Source: Mycolicibacterium sp. (lineage in GTDB: Bacteria; Actinomycetota; Actinomycetes; Mycobacteriales; Mycobacteriaceae). From it: a DNA stretch of 64,000 nucleotides. The DNA is taken from contig NZ_JAEMTA010000025.1 in NCBI RefSeq assembly GCF_016462545.1, forward strand, positions 1-64,000, read 5' to 3'. Each line of letters starts with the position of its first letter. The first letter of the stretch is position 1. The notes under the pieces were generated by a model, which was not told the origin of the DNA, did not search any database, and saw nothing but the letters and a program-made list of their open reading frames with translations. Shown piece after piece: positions 9,002 to 18,167 of the stretch. The position numbers were made by a program, and so were the translations under genes.

Positions 9002-9991
9002 TCAGGTCGACGCGCGCTGAATCAACCGCGCGACGTTGTCGCTACTCGGCTCGCGTACCGGCGGATATCCCAGCTCCGTCAGCATCGCCGCCGTGGAGAC
9101 GTCGACGATCGTCGCGGCGTCGAAGGCCACCGACGTCAGCGGCGGTCCGCTGACGGCGCCGAGCGCACGGGCATCGACGCCCATCACGGCGAGATCCGCG
9201 GGGCAGCGCAGTCCGGCCTCGCGCACGCCGTGCAGAACCACCATCGCCGTCTCGTCGCTCTCGGCGCAGATCCCGGTGACCCCGCGGGCCACCCAGCCAC
9301 GAACGACGTCCGCGGCGTCCGTGCCATCGGTGGCAACGGTGCCGATCTCGAGTTCCGGCAGGCCGCGCGCGGCCGCGGCGACGCGCAGACCCTCCAGCCA
9401 GTACTCGCCCAACGGGCGTACCCGTTCGATGTCGGAGAAGGCGAACGCCAACCGGCGGTGCCCCTTCGAGACCAGGTGGTCGACCCGCATCTCGCCGATC
9501 GTGTCGTGCAGTCTGCCCATCGCATGCAACTGAGTGCTACCGAGATGGATCTGCGGAATCCCGGCGTCGGTCACGGCCTCCAGCGCGGGGCCGCTCAGCG
9601 GGAAGACGCTCGTCACCGCGATCGGGTTGAGGTCGGCGATCGCATCGACGACGTTGCTTCCATCCTCGGTCTCGAACTGCAGTGACAGCACCACGCCATG
9701 GCGGGCCAGTGCAGTGGTGAGGCGACTCCCGACCTCGATCAGCAGATCACCGAGCGAGATCCGCGGCACGACGTAGAGGACGACGCCACTTCCGCCGACC
9801 GCAAGATTGCGAGCCGCCAGATTGGGCCGGTAGCCGAGCTCCTTGGCCGCGGCGTGCACCGCCGCCTTGGTCTGCGCCGAGATCGTCTGGCCGGCGACAT
9901 CGTTGAGCACGTAGGTGACCGTCGCAGGGGACACCTTGGCGAGGCGCGCCACGTCGGCCTTCGTCGGCCTCGCCGCTCCCTTCGCGCCCAT
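9002..9991 (-). CDS. LacI-family transcriptional regulator
   Basis: The 329-residue protein has the family layout: an N-terminal helix-turn-helix (KADVARLAKVSPATVTYVLN, about residues 11-30), the hinge helix region RPNLAARNLA, and a periplasmic-binding-protein-like sensor domain. Such proteins repress transport or catabolic genes until a small ligand binds. No sugar transporter is adjacent; the nearest downstream gene is the P450, 71 bases away. The LAL regulator gene ends 27 bases upstream of it on the same strand. Confidence 0.88.
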   Translation of the reverse strand: MGAKGAARPTKADVARLAKVSPATVTYVLNDVAGQTISAQTKAAVHAAAKELGYRPNLAARNLAVGGSGVVLYVVPRISLGDLLIEVGSRLTTALARHGVVLSLQFETEDGSNVVDAIADLNPIAVTSVFPLSGPALEAVTDAGIPQIHLGSTQLHAMGRLHDTIGEMRVDHLVSKGHRRLAFAFSDIERVRPLGEYWLEGLRVAAAARGLPELEIGTVATDGTDAADVVRGWVARGVTGICAESDETAMVVLHGVREAGLRCPADLAVMGVDARALGAVSGPPLTSVAFDAATIVDVSTAAMLTELGYPPVREPSSDNVARLIQRAST

Positions 9992-10018
9992 CGGGTCATC
10001 ATCGCAGCAGCGAGCGGT

Positions 10019-12745
10019 TCAGTCCGCGGCCAAGTCTCGCAGTGCTTGACCGAGTGCAGCGCGGCTCGTCACGCCGAGCTTCGGAAAGATGCGGTAGAGG
10101 TGCGCGCCGACGGTCCGCGGCGACAGGTACAGCTGCGCGGCGATCTGCTTGTTGGAGTGCCCCGCGGCCGCCAGCTCCGCGATCCGACACTCCTGGGCAC
10201 TGAGGGTGACGGTGTCACCGCCGGACCGCTTGACCGTCGCGCCCGCCGCCCGCAACTCGGTCCGCGCACGATCCGCCCACGGCGCCGCGCCCAGCGCGTC
10301 GAAGCCATCTGCCGCAAGGTGCAGGGCTCCGCGTGCGTCGGCGTGATGTCGACGGCGCCGCAACCACATGCCGAAGGCAAGTCGAATCCTGTGTTTTTCG
10401 AAGGGAAACTCCGCCAAGGCCGAGTGCGCCAACGCCGACTCGTACAGCGGGCGCGCGTCGACGTCGTTCGCCGTCATCGCCCGGCCCGCGATGATCAGCG
10501 CCTCCAGTCGCGGTGAGTTCGCGGCCAGCTGCAGGCGTACCGCCGCGTCGACGTGCGCCCGGGCCGCGTCGGGATGTCCGGCGTAGACGGCCGCCTCGAC
10601 GAGATCGAAGATGCCGTCGACGGCCTGGTGCGCATAGGGCGGGAACTCGCCTGCGGGCCCGATTCCCAACGCCGCCGCATAGGCCGACTCGTAGTCGGCC
10701 TCGGCCAACGCGACGAGGACGGCGATGCGCCTGGCGAACCCGAGCAACAGGCCGATCCGCCGTGGCCCCGCCCACCCCGTGACCTCTGCGGCGCACCGTC
10801 GTGCCGTCTCGACGTCGCCCTCACTCGCTGCCCGCAGCCCGTCGTAGGCGACGAACTGCTGGCGGAACAGTTCGTTGTGGTGTGTCGAGGTCAGCTCCAG
10901 CCCCAGCCGTGCCGACTGCTGCGCCGCCTCCCAACGGCCCGAGGCGATCTGGTCGAGCAGCAACAGGTGCAGCATCGTCATCGCGTTGGTGACGGCACCA
11001 CGATCGCGTTCGCGCTCGAACAGACGGGTCAGGGCGGCTCGGAAGTCGGCGAGCCCGTCGACGTAATAGGCGGTGACCCCGAGCCGCATCACCTCCCACG
11101 GCTCGAGCGTGGCCAGGGTGTCGCAATACTCGGCCAGCCTGGCCCGAACGGAGTGGCCGCGACGCGCGAGGTCGCCCCATGCATCGCGGTAAAGCAGTGC
11201 AGCAGAGTCGATCCGGTCGACGACCCGGTCCACCGCGTCGTCGGTCTGCTGCCACGACGCCGGATTGGCGGCGTACTGCGTGATGGCCAACAGCAGCTTG
11301 ACCAACCGTGACACCGTGGCATCGTCGAGCGTGTCGGCGTCCTTGAGCGCCACCAGGATGCGGCGATGCGTTCCCACCACCTCGCCGTCGCGGTACAGGG
11401 CGAGGTACGCACCGGTGAGCACGGAGGACACCGACTCCGTCTCATCGACCAACGCCTGGGCGTCGTCGAACCGACTCGCCTGGGCGGCGATGAACGCGGC
11501 CTCCGCCCGCATAGCGTCGCGCCGTCCCGGTTCGGTGCACAGCTCGGCCGCACGCCGCAACCAATCCACGGCGACGGCCGCCCCACCGCGCCTGACCGAG
11601 AGTCGTGCCGCCTCGTCGAGGAGGTCGGCCACCGACTGATCAGGGCTCGCCGACGCCGCGCTCAGATGGGTGGCCCGACGGACCAGCACGTCGTCGTAGA
11701 GGCCCGCGAGGTGGGCGTGCGCATCGCGTCGTTCGCCGGCGCCGGCCTGGTGGATCACCGCCGCGCGAATCAGTGGATGCCGAAAGACGATGTCCCCCAG
11801 CGAATCCACCATCAACAGATCCTGATCGACGGCGGCATCGACGTCGACCATCACATAGCGTGGGCCGGAGTCGGTCGACGCATTCGCCCTGGCGCCATCG
11901 AGGGCCGCACGCAGCAGTTCGGTGCGCACGCGCGCGTCGAGTTGGCGCAACCGTCCGCCGAAGACGGTCACCAGGCGCTCGGTCAACGGCAATCCGGACG
12001 TCTCGGAAGTCCACTCGCCCATCTGATCGGCGTTGCGCGGCAGTTCCTCCAGCGCGAGCGGATTACCGGCCGCGGACTCGAGGATTGCCTGCCTCGTCAC
12101 CGGATTCAACGGCAGCTGCAGCCGGTCGACGAGCAGGGCGGCATCGGCGGGCGCCAGCGGTGCGAGCACCAACTCAGCCCACCCTGCGGTCGAGAACGCC
12201 GTACCCGAATGCGGACGATGGGTGGCGACGATCCGCACCCCGGGGTCCGATACCCGTCGACCCACGGCGCTCAACACCGTTGCGCTCACCTCGTCGAACC
12301 AGTGCACGTCGTCGACGACGAGCAGCACCGGTTGCACCACCGCGGCCGCGCTCAACAGATCGAGCACCGCCAACGCCAACGGGATGATCGACGGCGGCTG
12401 CACGGGGTCGGCACCGAGGACGGGGTCAAGGACGTCACGGGCGCGGTCATCGAGGCGGGTCAACGCATCGCGCAGCCCGATCACCAGCTGGTTGAGCCCG
12501 CCGAGGGTGAACGACGTCTCCGCCTCCACCCCGATGGTCCTGAGCACCCGCCACCCGTCGGAACTGGCCTGGCTGCAGAGTTCACCGGTCAGTGCGGTCT
12601 TGCCGACACCGGCCTCACCGAGCACCGCGAGCGCACCGAGCCCGGCACCGTCGAGCACGCGGGCCAGCTCCGCCAGCTCCTCCCCACGGCCGACGAGTCC
12701 CATCCCTGCGCGCACCTCATTGTTGTACGGCATGGATGCAGTCAT
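10019..12745 (-). CDS. LuxR-family large ATP-binding regulator (LAL/MalT-like)
   Basis: A 908-residue regulator. The N-terminal AAA ATPase region has Walker A GEAGVGKT (43-50) and a Walker B-like VLLVVDDVHW. A long helical middle region resembles tetratricopeptide-type arms. The C-terminal 60 residues form a LuxR helix-turn-helix (LSAQECRIAELAAAGHSNKQ onward). LAL proteins activate promoters when a ligand triggers ATP-dependent oligomerisation. Its ATG lies inside the 10-base palindrome GTCATATGAC; a second ATG at 12733 is also possible. It is divergent from a four-gene operon starting 44 bases away, the most likely target. Confidence 0.9.
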   Translation of the reverse strand: MTASMPYNNEVRAGMGLVGRGEELAELARVLDGAGLGALAVLGEAGVGKTALTGELCSQASSDGWRVLRTIGVEAETSFTLGGLNQLVIGLRDALTRLDDRARDVLDPVLGADPVQPPSIIPLALAVLDLLSAAAVVQPVLLVVDDVHWFDEVSATVLSAVGRRVSDPGVRIVATHRPHSGTAFSTAGWAELVLAPLAPADAALLVDRLQLPLNPVTRQAILESAAGNPLALEELPRNADQMGEWTSETSGLPLTERLVTVFGGRLRQLDARVRTELLRAALDGARANASTDSGPRYVMVDVDAAVDQDLLMVDSLGDIVFRHPLIRAAVIHQAGAGERRDAHAHLAGLYDDVLVRRATHLSAASASPDQSVADLLDEAARLSVRRGGAAVAVDWLRRAAELCTEPGRRDAMRAEAAFIAAQASRFDDAQALVDETESVSSVLTGAYLALYRDGEVVGTHRRILVALKDADTLDDATVSRLVKLLLAITQYAANPASWQQTDDAVDRVVDRIDSAALLYRDAWGDLARRGHSVRARLAEYCDTLATLEPWEVMRLGVTAYYVDGLADFRAALTRLFERERDRGAVTNAMTMLHLLLLDQIASGRWEAAQQSARLGLELTSTHHNELFRQQFVAYDGLRAASEGDVETARRCAAEVTGWAGPRRIGLLLGFARRIAVLVALAEADYESAYAAALGIGPAGEFPPYAHQAVDGIFDLVEAAVYAGHPDAARAHVDAAVRLQLAANSPRLEALIIAGRAMTANDVDARPLYESALAHSALAEFPFEKHRIRLAFGMWLRRRRHHADARGALHLAADGFDALGAAPWADRARTELRAAGATVKRSGGDTVTLSAQECRIAELAAAGHSNKQIAAQLYLSPRTVGAHLYRIFPKLGVTSRAALGQALRDLAAD

Positions 12746-12789
12746 ATGACTGATGTTGGGGGCGCGACGTCAGGCGCAAGGTATGGGGC

Positions 12790-13575
12790 ATGGACATGAA
12801 CCTCACCAACAAGGTCGTCGTCGTCACCGGCGCCAGCAAGGGCATCGGTCTGGCCGTCAGCCAGGCGTTCGCCGCCGCCGGAGCCTTCGTCATCGCAGGC
12901 GCCCGGCACAACTCACCAGAACTCCAGGCACTCGAGGCGGCCGGCTCGGCCACCTTCATCGCCGCCGACCTCGCCACCCCGGAGGGCCCGCGTGCACTGA
13001 TCGCCGCGGCCGCCGAGCGTGGCGGCGTCGACATCCTGGTCAACAATGCCGGAGCCGTCGCCACACGCTTCGACGGCATCCTCTCGGTCACCGACGAGGA
13101 GTGGGACGCCGCGCTGTCGCTGAACTTCCTCTCGGCCGTACGGACCACCCGCGAGGCCGTGCCACAGATGCTGGCACGCGGTGGCGGCTCCATCGTGATG
13201 ATCGGCTCGGTCAACGCGACGCAGCCCGAATGGAACATCGTCGACTACAGCGCCACCAAGGCGGCACTGGCCAACTACTCGAAGAGCCTGTCGAAGGAGT
13301 TCGGCCCCAAGGGTATTCGCATCAACACGATCAGCCCCGGCCCCGTGTCCACCGACCTGTGGTTGGCGGGTGACGGCGTCGCCGCCAAGTTCGCCGCCGC
13401 TAGCGGAGCCTCGGCCGACGACGTGGTCGCCCAGGTGTCCGCGGGCGCGCCGACGGGTCGCTTCACCACGCCCCAGGAAGTCGCCGACCTGGCCGTCTTC
13501 CTGGCCAGCAGCCGCTCCGGCAACACCACCGGCGCCGACGTCCGCATCGACGGCGGCTACGTCCCCACCACCTAA
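12790..13575 (+). CDS. SDR-family oxidoreductase
   Basis: The 261-residue protein is a classical short-chain dehydrogenase: cofactor motif TGASKGIG (about 14-21), NNAG, and the catalytic YSATK with the Tyr and Lys in place. It ends in a typical VRIDGGY segment. It would oxidise or reduce an alcohol/ketone with NAD(P)H. The start is ATG 12790 or the in-frame ATG 12796. It is the first gene of a tight plus-strand operon and is divergent from the LAL regulator. Confidence 0.88.
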   Translation: MDMNLTNKVVVVTGASKGIGLAVSQAFAAAGAFVIAGARHNSPELQALEAAGSATFIAADLATPEGPRALIAAAAERGGVDILVNNAGAVATRFDGILSVTDEEWDAALSLNFLSAVRTTREAVPQMLARGGGSIVMIGSVNATQPEWNIVDYSATKAALANYSKSLSKEFGPKGIRINTISPGPVSTDLWLAGDGVAAKFAAASGASADDVVAQVSAGAPTGRFTTPQEVADLAVFLASSRSGNTTGADVRIDGGYVPTT

Positions 13576-13595
13576 CCCCACGAAGGGAACTGAAA

Positions 13596-14408
13596 ATGAG
13601 CACGAAGCCCAACCCCGTCATCTTCATCCACGGCCTGTGGATCCACTCCGCTGCGTGGCAACCGTGGCTGGACCTCTTCGCCGACCGCGGCTACGACGTC
13701 TCGGCGCCCGGCTGGCCCGGCGATGGCGACACCGTCGCCTCCACCCGCGAGAACGCCGACGCACTGAACGACGTCGGGATCGCGACGATCCTCGACCACT
13801 ACGCGTCGGTGATCGGCTCGGCAGAGGGCCGGCACAAGACGAAGCCCATCGTCGTCGGGCACTCCTTCGGCGGGCTGATCGCGCAGGAGCTCCTGGCGAA
13901 GGGTCTCGTCGCAGCCGCCGTGGCGATCGACCCGGCACCCATCAAGGGCGTGAAGTCGCTCCCGCTGGCACAGCTGCGTTCGGCGTTCCCCGTGCTGAGC
14001 AACCCGGCCAACCGGCATCGCACGGTGTCGTTGAACGCCAAGCAGTTCCATTACGCGTTCGGCAACATGCTCACCGAGGACGAGTCCAACGAACTGCACG
14101 CCCGATGGACGATCCCCGGACCCGGGCTGCCACTGTTCGAGGACGCAGCGGCGAATTTCTCGAAGCACTCGCCCGCCAAGGTCGACACACACCTCGTCGA
14201 CCGCGGCCCACTGCTGTTGACGTCGGGCACCGAGGATCACACCGTGCCGTTGAAGGTCACCAGGGAGGTGTTCGGGATGTACGCGAAGGGCAAGTCGGAC
14301 ACCGAGTTCCACGAATTCGCGGGCCGCGGTCACTCGTTGACGATGGACCACGGCTGGCGCGATGTCGCCGACGTCGCGCTGGACTGGTTCACGGCCAAGG
14401 GCTTCTGA
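13596..14408 (+). CDS. alpha/beta hydrolase
   Basis: A 270-residue alpha/beta-fold hydrolase. It has an early oxyanion-loop segment IHGLWIHSAAW (11-21), the nucleophile elbow GHSFGG with Ser 90, a likely acid in GTEDHTVPL and a catalytic His in RGHSLTMDHGW. No signal peptide, so cytosolic. Substrate unknown. It follows the SDR gene by 20 bases with an AAGGGAA ribosome site and precedes the quinone reductase gene by 5 bases, so all belong to one transcript. Confidence 0.88.
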   Translation: MSTKPNPVIFIHGLWIHSAAWQPWLDLFADRGYDVSAPGWPGDGDTVASTRENADALNDVGIATILDHYASVIGSAEGRHKTKPIVVGHSFGGLIAQELLAKGLVAAAVAIDPAPIKGVKSLPLAQLRSAFPVLSNPANRHRTVSLNAKQFHYAFGNMLTEDESNELHARWTIPGPGLPLFEDAAANFSKHSPAKVDTHLVDRGPLLLTSGTEDHTVPLKVTREVFGMYAKGKSDTEFHEFAGRGHSLTMDHGWRDVADVALDWFTAKGF

Positions 14409-14413
14409 GCGCC

Positions 14414-15358
14414 ATGACCGACATGACCGCCCTTCGGGCGCACCACCGCGGCGGACCCGAGGTGCTGACCGTCGAGCGGGCGCCGATCCCGGTGCCCGCC
14501 AGCGGAGAGGTGCTGATCGCCGTGCATGCGGCAGCCATCACCTTCGACGAGCTGACGTGGGAGGAGACCTGGCTGCGCGACGGCGTCGACCGGACACCGA
14601 TCATCCCGTCACACGAGGTCTCCGGCGTCGTATCCGCCGTTGCCGCCGGGGTCACCGATGTCGCGGTGGGCGACGAGGTGTACGGCCTCATCCAGTTCGA
14701 CCGGGACGGAGCCGCGGCCGAATACGTCAGCGTGCCCGTCGCAGATCTGGCCCCGCGTCCGGCGTCGGTGTCGCACGTCGTGTCGGCGGCCTTGCCGCTG
14801 GCCGGGTTGACGGCGTGGCAGGCCCTCGTCGATCACGCCAAGGTGGCACCCGGTGAACGGATTCTGGTGCACGGTGGAGCGGGTGGCGTCGGCGCACTCA
14901 CCGTCGAACTGGCCGCCATCCTCGGCGCCGAGGTCACCACGACGGTGCGCAGTGACACCCATGACCTGGTTCGCCGCCTTGGTGCCCGACACGTAATCGA
15001 CACCCGTACAGAGGATTTCGCGGCATCGGGCCGGGTGTTCGACGTGGTCGTGGATACCGTCGGTGGCGAGACGCTGAGCCGGTCGTTCGACGTCCTGCGA
15101 CCCGGCGGCAGGCTGGTGACGCTGTCGGCGCCACCTCCGGCGGGCCTGGCCGAGGCAGCCGAGGTTCAGGCGACGTTCTTCATCGTCGTCCCCGATCGTG
15201 ATCAACTGATCCGGCTGGCACAGTACGTCGACGACGACCGGCTGCACGTCGCAATCGCCGAGACCTTCGCGCTGGCGGACGGTCGCGCGGCCTTCGAGAG
15301 CCGGTCGCAGCCACACCGGCGGCCAGGCAAGACCGTCCTGAAAATTCGGGAGAAGTGA
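14414..15358 (+). CDS. NADP-dependent zinc-free alcohol dehydrogenase / quinone oxidoreductase
   Basis: The 314-residue product belongs to the medium-chain dehydrogenase superfamily, quinone oxidoreductase branch. It has a GroES-like N-terminal domain, then the nucleotide-binding motif HGGAGGVGALTVELA, and lacks the zinc-binding cysteines of true alcohol dehydrogenases. It would reduce quinones or enones with NADPH. ATG 14414 is chosen because it begins 5 bases after the previous stop; the longer open frame upstream is an artefact of GC-rich coding sequence. Confidence 0.87.
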   Translation: MTDMTALRAHHRGGPEVLTVERAPIPVPASGEVLIAVHAAAITFDELTWEETWLRDGVDRTPIIPSHEVSGVVSAVAAGVTDVAVGDEVYGLIQFDRDGAAAEYVSVPVADLAPRPASVSHVVSAALPLAGLTAWQALVDHAKVAPGERILVHGGAGGVGALTVELAAILGAEVTTTVRSDTHDLVRRLGARHVIDTRTEDFAASGRVFDVVVDTVGGETLSRSFDVLRPGGRLVTLSAPPPAGLAEAAEVQATFFIVVPDRDQLIRLAQYVDDDRLHVAIAETFALADGRAAFESRSQPHRRPGKTVLKIREK

Positions 15359-15370
15359 AGGGAGACAACG

Positions 15371-16024
15371 ATGTACGATCTCGAAGACGCCATCCTCCAT
15401 CGTAGGTCGACGCGGCTGTTCCTGCGGGACCAGCCCGTGCCACGGGAGCTGGTGCTCGAAGCCCTCGAGCTGGCCGTGCGCGCGCCCTCGAACTCGAACA
15501 TCCAGCCGTGGCGCGTGGTGTTCACCTCCGGCCCGGCCCGCGACCGACTGGTCGAAGCCCTCCTCGAGGAGGCGGCGAAGGGCGACCCGAAGGTCCCCGC
15601 CCTACCGGCGGAGTTCGCCCACTTCCGACGCGACCTCGGTGCGATCCTCTACGGCTCGATGGGAGTGCCGCGTCACGACCCCGAAGCGAGAAGAATTGCA
15701 GTACTTCGGAACTGGGAGTTCTTTCGCGCACCGATCGGAGCCGTCGTCTGCATGCACCGCGACCTCGATGACGTCGACGCCCTCGGGGTCGGCATGTTCC
15801 TTCAGACGTTCATGTTGGCGCTGACCGCACGAGGCGTCGGCAGCTGCGTCCAGGTATCGATCGCAGGCTATCCGGACGTCATCCGCGAGCAGCTCGGCAT
15901 CGACGAGGACATGCGGATCCTGTGTGGCATGTCCATCGGCTATCCCGATCCGGACTTCCCCGCCAACTCACTCGACGTACCGCGCAGTCCGCTCGACGCC
16001 AACGTCACGTTCCTCGACGCCTGA
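15371..16024 (+). CDS. nitroreductase-family flavoprotein
   Basis: The 217-residue protein has the nitroreductase signature: an N-terminal HRRSTRLF FMN-phosphate-binding segment, the APSNSNIQPW active-site loop and a C-terminal GMSIGYPD segment. Such enzymes reduce nitro groups, quinones or enones with FMN and NAD(P)H. It starts 12 bases after the quinone reductase gene with an AAGGGAGA ribosome site and is the last gene of the operon. Its presence supports an electrophile or xenobiotic-processing role for the set. Confidence 0.88.
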   Translation: MYDLEDAILHRRSTRLFLRDQPVPRELVLEALELAVRAPSNSNIQPWRVVFTSGPARDRLVEALLEEAAKGDPKVPALPAEFAHFRRDLGAILYGSMGVPRHDPEARRIAVLRNWEFFRAPIGAVVCMHRDLDDVDALGVGMFLQTFMLALTARGVGSCVQVSIAGYPDVIREQLGIDEDMRILCGMSIGYPDPDFPANSLDVPRSPLDANVTFLDA

Positions 16025-16047
16025 GGCGGTCCACGTCCGCGGCGCCG

Positions 16048-16476
16048 TCAACCCAGCTTGGCGAGGTTCTCCACCGAGCGCTTCACGTCGCCCTTGATGA
16101 CCCGCGCCACCAGGCTGCCGATGGGTCCGTTGAGCACGGCGCCGCTGAGGTCGGCGACGAGGTGGAAGGTGGTGCCGGGCTGGTTGTCGACGATGTCGGT
16201 GAGCAGCGCGATCTGCACTCCGCCGAATCCCTTCCCACACATTTCGATGCGACTCGGCTCCTCGTAGTTCGTCACCTCCCAGTGGATGGTGTTGCGGAAC
16301 CCCTTGACCTTGATCAGCGACGAGACCTCGGTGCCCTTTTCGATGACGTCGGGCACCGGGCTGCGCCAGCCACCGAAGATGGTCAACCACTCGTCGAACC
16401 GCTCGAGGTCCGAGGCCATTGCCCACGCCTTCTCGGGAGAGAGCCTCGAGGTCACCGACACGTCGACTTTTGCCAT
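16048..16476 (-). CDS. SRPBCC-family (START-like) lipid/ligand-binding protein
   Basis: A 142-residue single-domain protein with the features of the mycobacterial SRPBCC family: SPEKAWAMASDLERFDEW near the N-terminus, a central GTEVSSLIKVKG strand and a C-terminal amphipathic helix that closes a hydrophobic cavity. No catalytic residues can be assigned. It is convergent with the nitroreductase gene, and an Ag85-like gene lies upstream on the same strand with a 42-base gap. Confidence 0.75.
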   Translation of the reverse strand: MAKVDVSVTSRLSPEKAWAMASDLERFDEWLTIFGGWRSPVPDVIEKGTEVSSLIKVKGFRNTIHWEVTNYEEPSRIEMCGKGFGGVQIALLTDIVDNQPGTTFHLVADLSGAVLNGPIGSLVARVIKGDVKRSVENLAKLG

Positions 16477-16518
16477 GCCCGTTTCTACCCGTTCCTGGCT
16501 TCGGCAACCGAAAACTGC

Positions 16519-17544
16519 TCAGACCGTCGGCGTGGCGCCCAGCACTCTGATCAGATCGGGCTTCATCGCCTGCAACTGCGAACCCCAGTAGCCCCAGCTG
16601 TGGGTGCCGTCGTTCGGGAAGTTGAAGACCGCGTTGTGCCCACCGAGGGCGAGGTACTGCTTCTGGAATTCCTTGTTGGTGTTGATGGTGATGTTCTCGA
16701 GGAACTGCGCGCTGTACTGGACGCCGAAGTCACCGGGCACGTCCAGATCGGACGTCTGGCCGTTGCCGCAGTAGATCCAGATGGCGGTGTTGTTCGCCAC
16801 CAGCGTGGGCAGGTTCACCATCGGGTCGTTGCGCCGCCAGGCGGGGTCACTGGAAACGCCCCACATGTCGGTGGCGTTGTATCCGCCCGCGTCCTTCATG
16901 GCGAAGCCGATCATGGTCGGCCACAAGCCCTGCGACGGGTTGAGGAATCCAGACAACGAGGCCGCGAAGATGAACTGCGTCGGGTAGAACGCGGCCAGGT
17001 TCAACGCGGCGCCACCCGACATCGACAGCCCCACCACGGCGTTGCCGGTCGGCGCGATGCCCTTGTTGGCCGCCAGGTACGCGGGCAGTTCCTGGGTCAG
17101 GAAGGTCTCCCACTTGTAGGTGGACGTGCCATTGCTTCCCTTCGCAGGCTGATACCAGTCGCTGTAGAAGCTGGACTGTCCGCCGACGGGCATCACCAGC
17201 GAGAGCCCCGACTGGTGGAACCACTCGAATACGGGGGTGTTGATGTCCCAGCCGCTGAAGTCATCCTGCGCCCGCAGCCCGTCCAGCAGGTAGACCGCGT
17301 GTGGTCCACCACCCTGGAACTGGACCAGGATGTTTCGGCCCATCGCCGCCGACGGCACCTGCAGCCCCTCGACGGGCAGGCCTGCACGCGAATAGGCCGC
17401 GGCCGTCGGCGTCAGGCCGGCCGCCGCCAGCAGCCCCGGCATCGTCGCGACGACGACCGCGCAGACGGCGACCCGTCGCGCCCATCCGCGTCGAACCCGA
17501 CCTCTGATCGTCGCCAACACGGCTGAATCCCATCTCTCGTGCAT
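16519..17544 (-). CDS. fbp: antigen 85-family mycolyltransferase (secreted)
   Basis: The 341-residue protein has a long signal peptide ending near AAA-YSRAG (about 50), giving a mature start like that of Ag85 proteins. The nucleophile motif is GLSMSG with Ser 174, the acid is Glu 283 in FLENI, and the base is His 315 in GTHSW, so the triad looks complete, unlike MPT51-type homologues. Ag85 enzymes move mycolates between trehalose esters and arabinogalactan outside the membrane. Which of fbpA/B/C it is cannot be told by eye. It is divergent from the haemophore gene. Confidence 0.9.
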   Translation of the reverse strand: MHERWDSAVLATIRGRVRRGWARRVAVCAVVVATMPGLLAAAGLTPTAAAYSRAGLPVEGLQVPSAAMGRNILVQFQGGGPHAVYLLDGLRAQDDFSGWDINTPVFEWFHQSGLSLVMPVGGQSSFYSDWYQPAKGSNGTSTYKWETFLTQELPAYLAANKGIAPTGNAVVGLSMSGGAALNLAAFYPTQFIFAASLSGFLNPSQGLWPTMIGFAMKDAGGYNATDMWGVSSDPAWRRNDPMVNLPTLVANNTAIWIYCGNGQTSDLDVPGDFGVQYSAQFLENITINTNKEFQKQYLALGGHNAVFNFPNDGTHSWGYWGSQLQAMKPDLIRVLGATPTV

Positions 17545-17771
17545 CCGGTCATTCGCAAGCTAACCGCGCGATCGCTTTGCGCCCCACCGGCCACGCGCGG
17601 CGTAATCGGGTTGTTATCAAGGTGTTCCGCGATCGACGAGGCACCGAGACATGGGAGCGGGCACTGCGGCGGCTGTGAACGTTGCGTCAATAGCCTGTGA
17701 ATTGACCCGTATGACATGCGGTGCGGCGTCCGTCACGGCAAGCTCGTCTCACACACCGAAGGAGCACGTCC

Positions 17772-18167
17772 ATGTCAGTTTCTGGATCACCCGCCCCGGC
17801 CTCGTCCGGACGTCTCGCGCGTCGCCTCACGAGCGGGGCCATCCTCGCAGGAGGGCTGCTCGGCGCGACCCTGCTCGGCAATCTGCCGTCCGCCTTCGCG
17901 AACGAGGACCCCGCGCTGAACCCGCCCAACTGCTCCGCGGCGGACCTCGAGGGTGTCAAGGCGGGCGTCGACGCGTCCACGTCGGCCTACCTGTTCGCGC
18001 ATCCGGACTACAACTACTTCGTCACCAGCCTCGAAGGGCTGCCCAAGGATCAGGTGTCCAAGCAGATGAAGGACTACCTGAACCAACACCCGGACACGAA
18101 GAACGACATCACCGGCATCCGGCAACCGTTGCTGGACCTCAAGAATCGCTGCGGCGGCACGCCCTAG
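17772..18167 (+). CDS. haemophore-family secreted haem-binding protein (Rv0203-like)
   Basis: The 131-residue product has a twin-Arg-containing signal peptide (RLARRLTSG, cleavage near AFA-NE about residue 44). The mature domain starts with a Cys (NCSAADL) and ends with a second Cys (LKNRCGG), as in the Rv0203 haemophore family. Internal SAYLFAHPD and YLNQHPDTKND segments resemble the paired Y-L-x-x-H-P pattern of that family. It would carry haem outside the cytoplasm. ATG 17772 has an AAGGAG ribosome site. The stop shares CTAG with the rhomboid gene on the other strand. Confidence 0.75.
   Translation: MSVSGSPAPASSGRLARRLTSGAILAGGLLGATLLGNLPSAFANEDPALNPPNCSAADLEGVKAGVDASTSAYLFAHPDYNYFVTSLEGLPKDQVSKQMKDYLNQHPDTKNDITGIRQPLLDLKNRCGGTP

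Noticed and set aside
17545..17771. IdeR iron box upstream of the haemophore gene
   Set aside because: I looked for the 19-base TTAGGNTAGNCTNNCCTAA-type palindrome in the divergent Ag85/haemophore region and found none.
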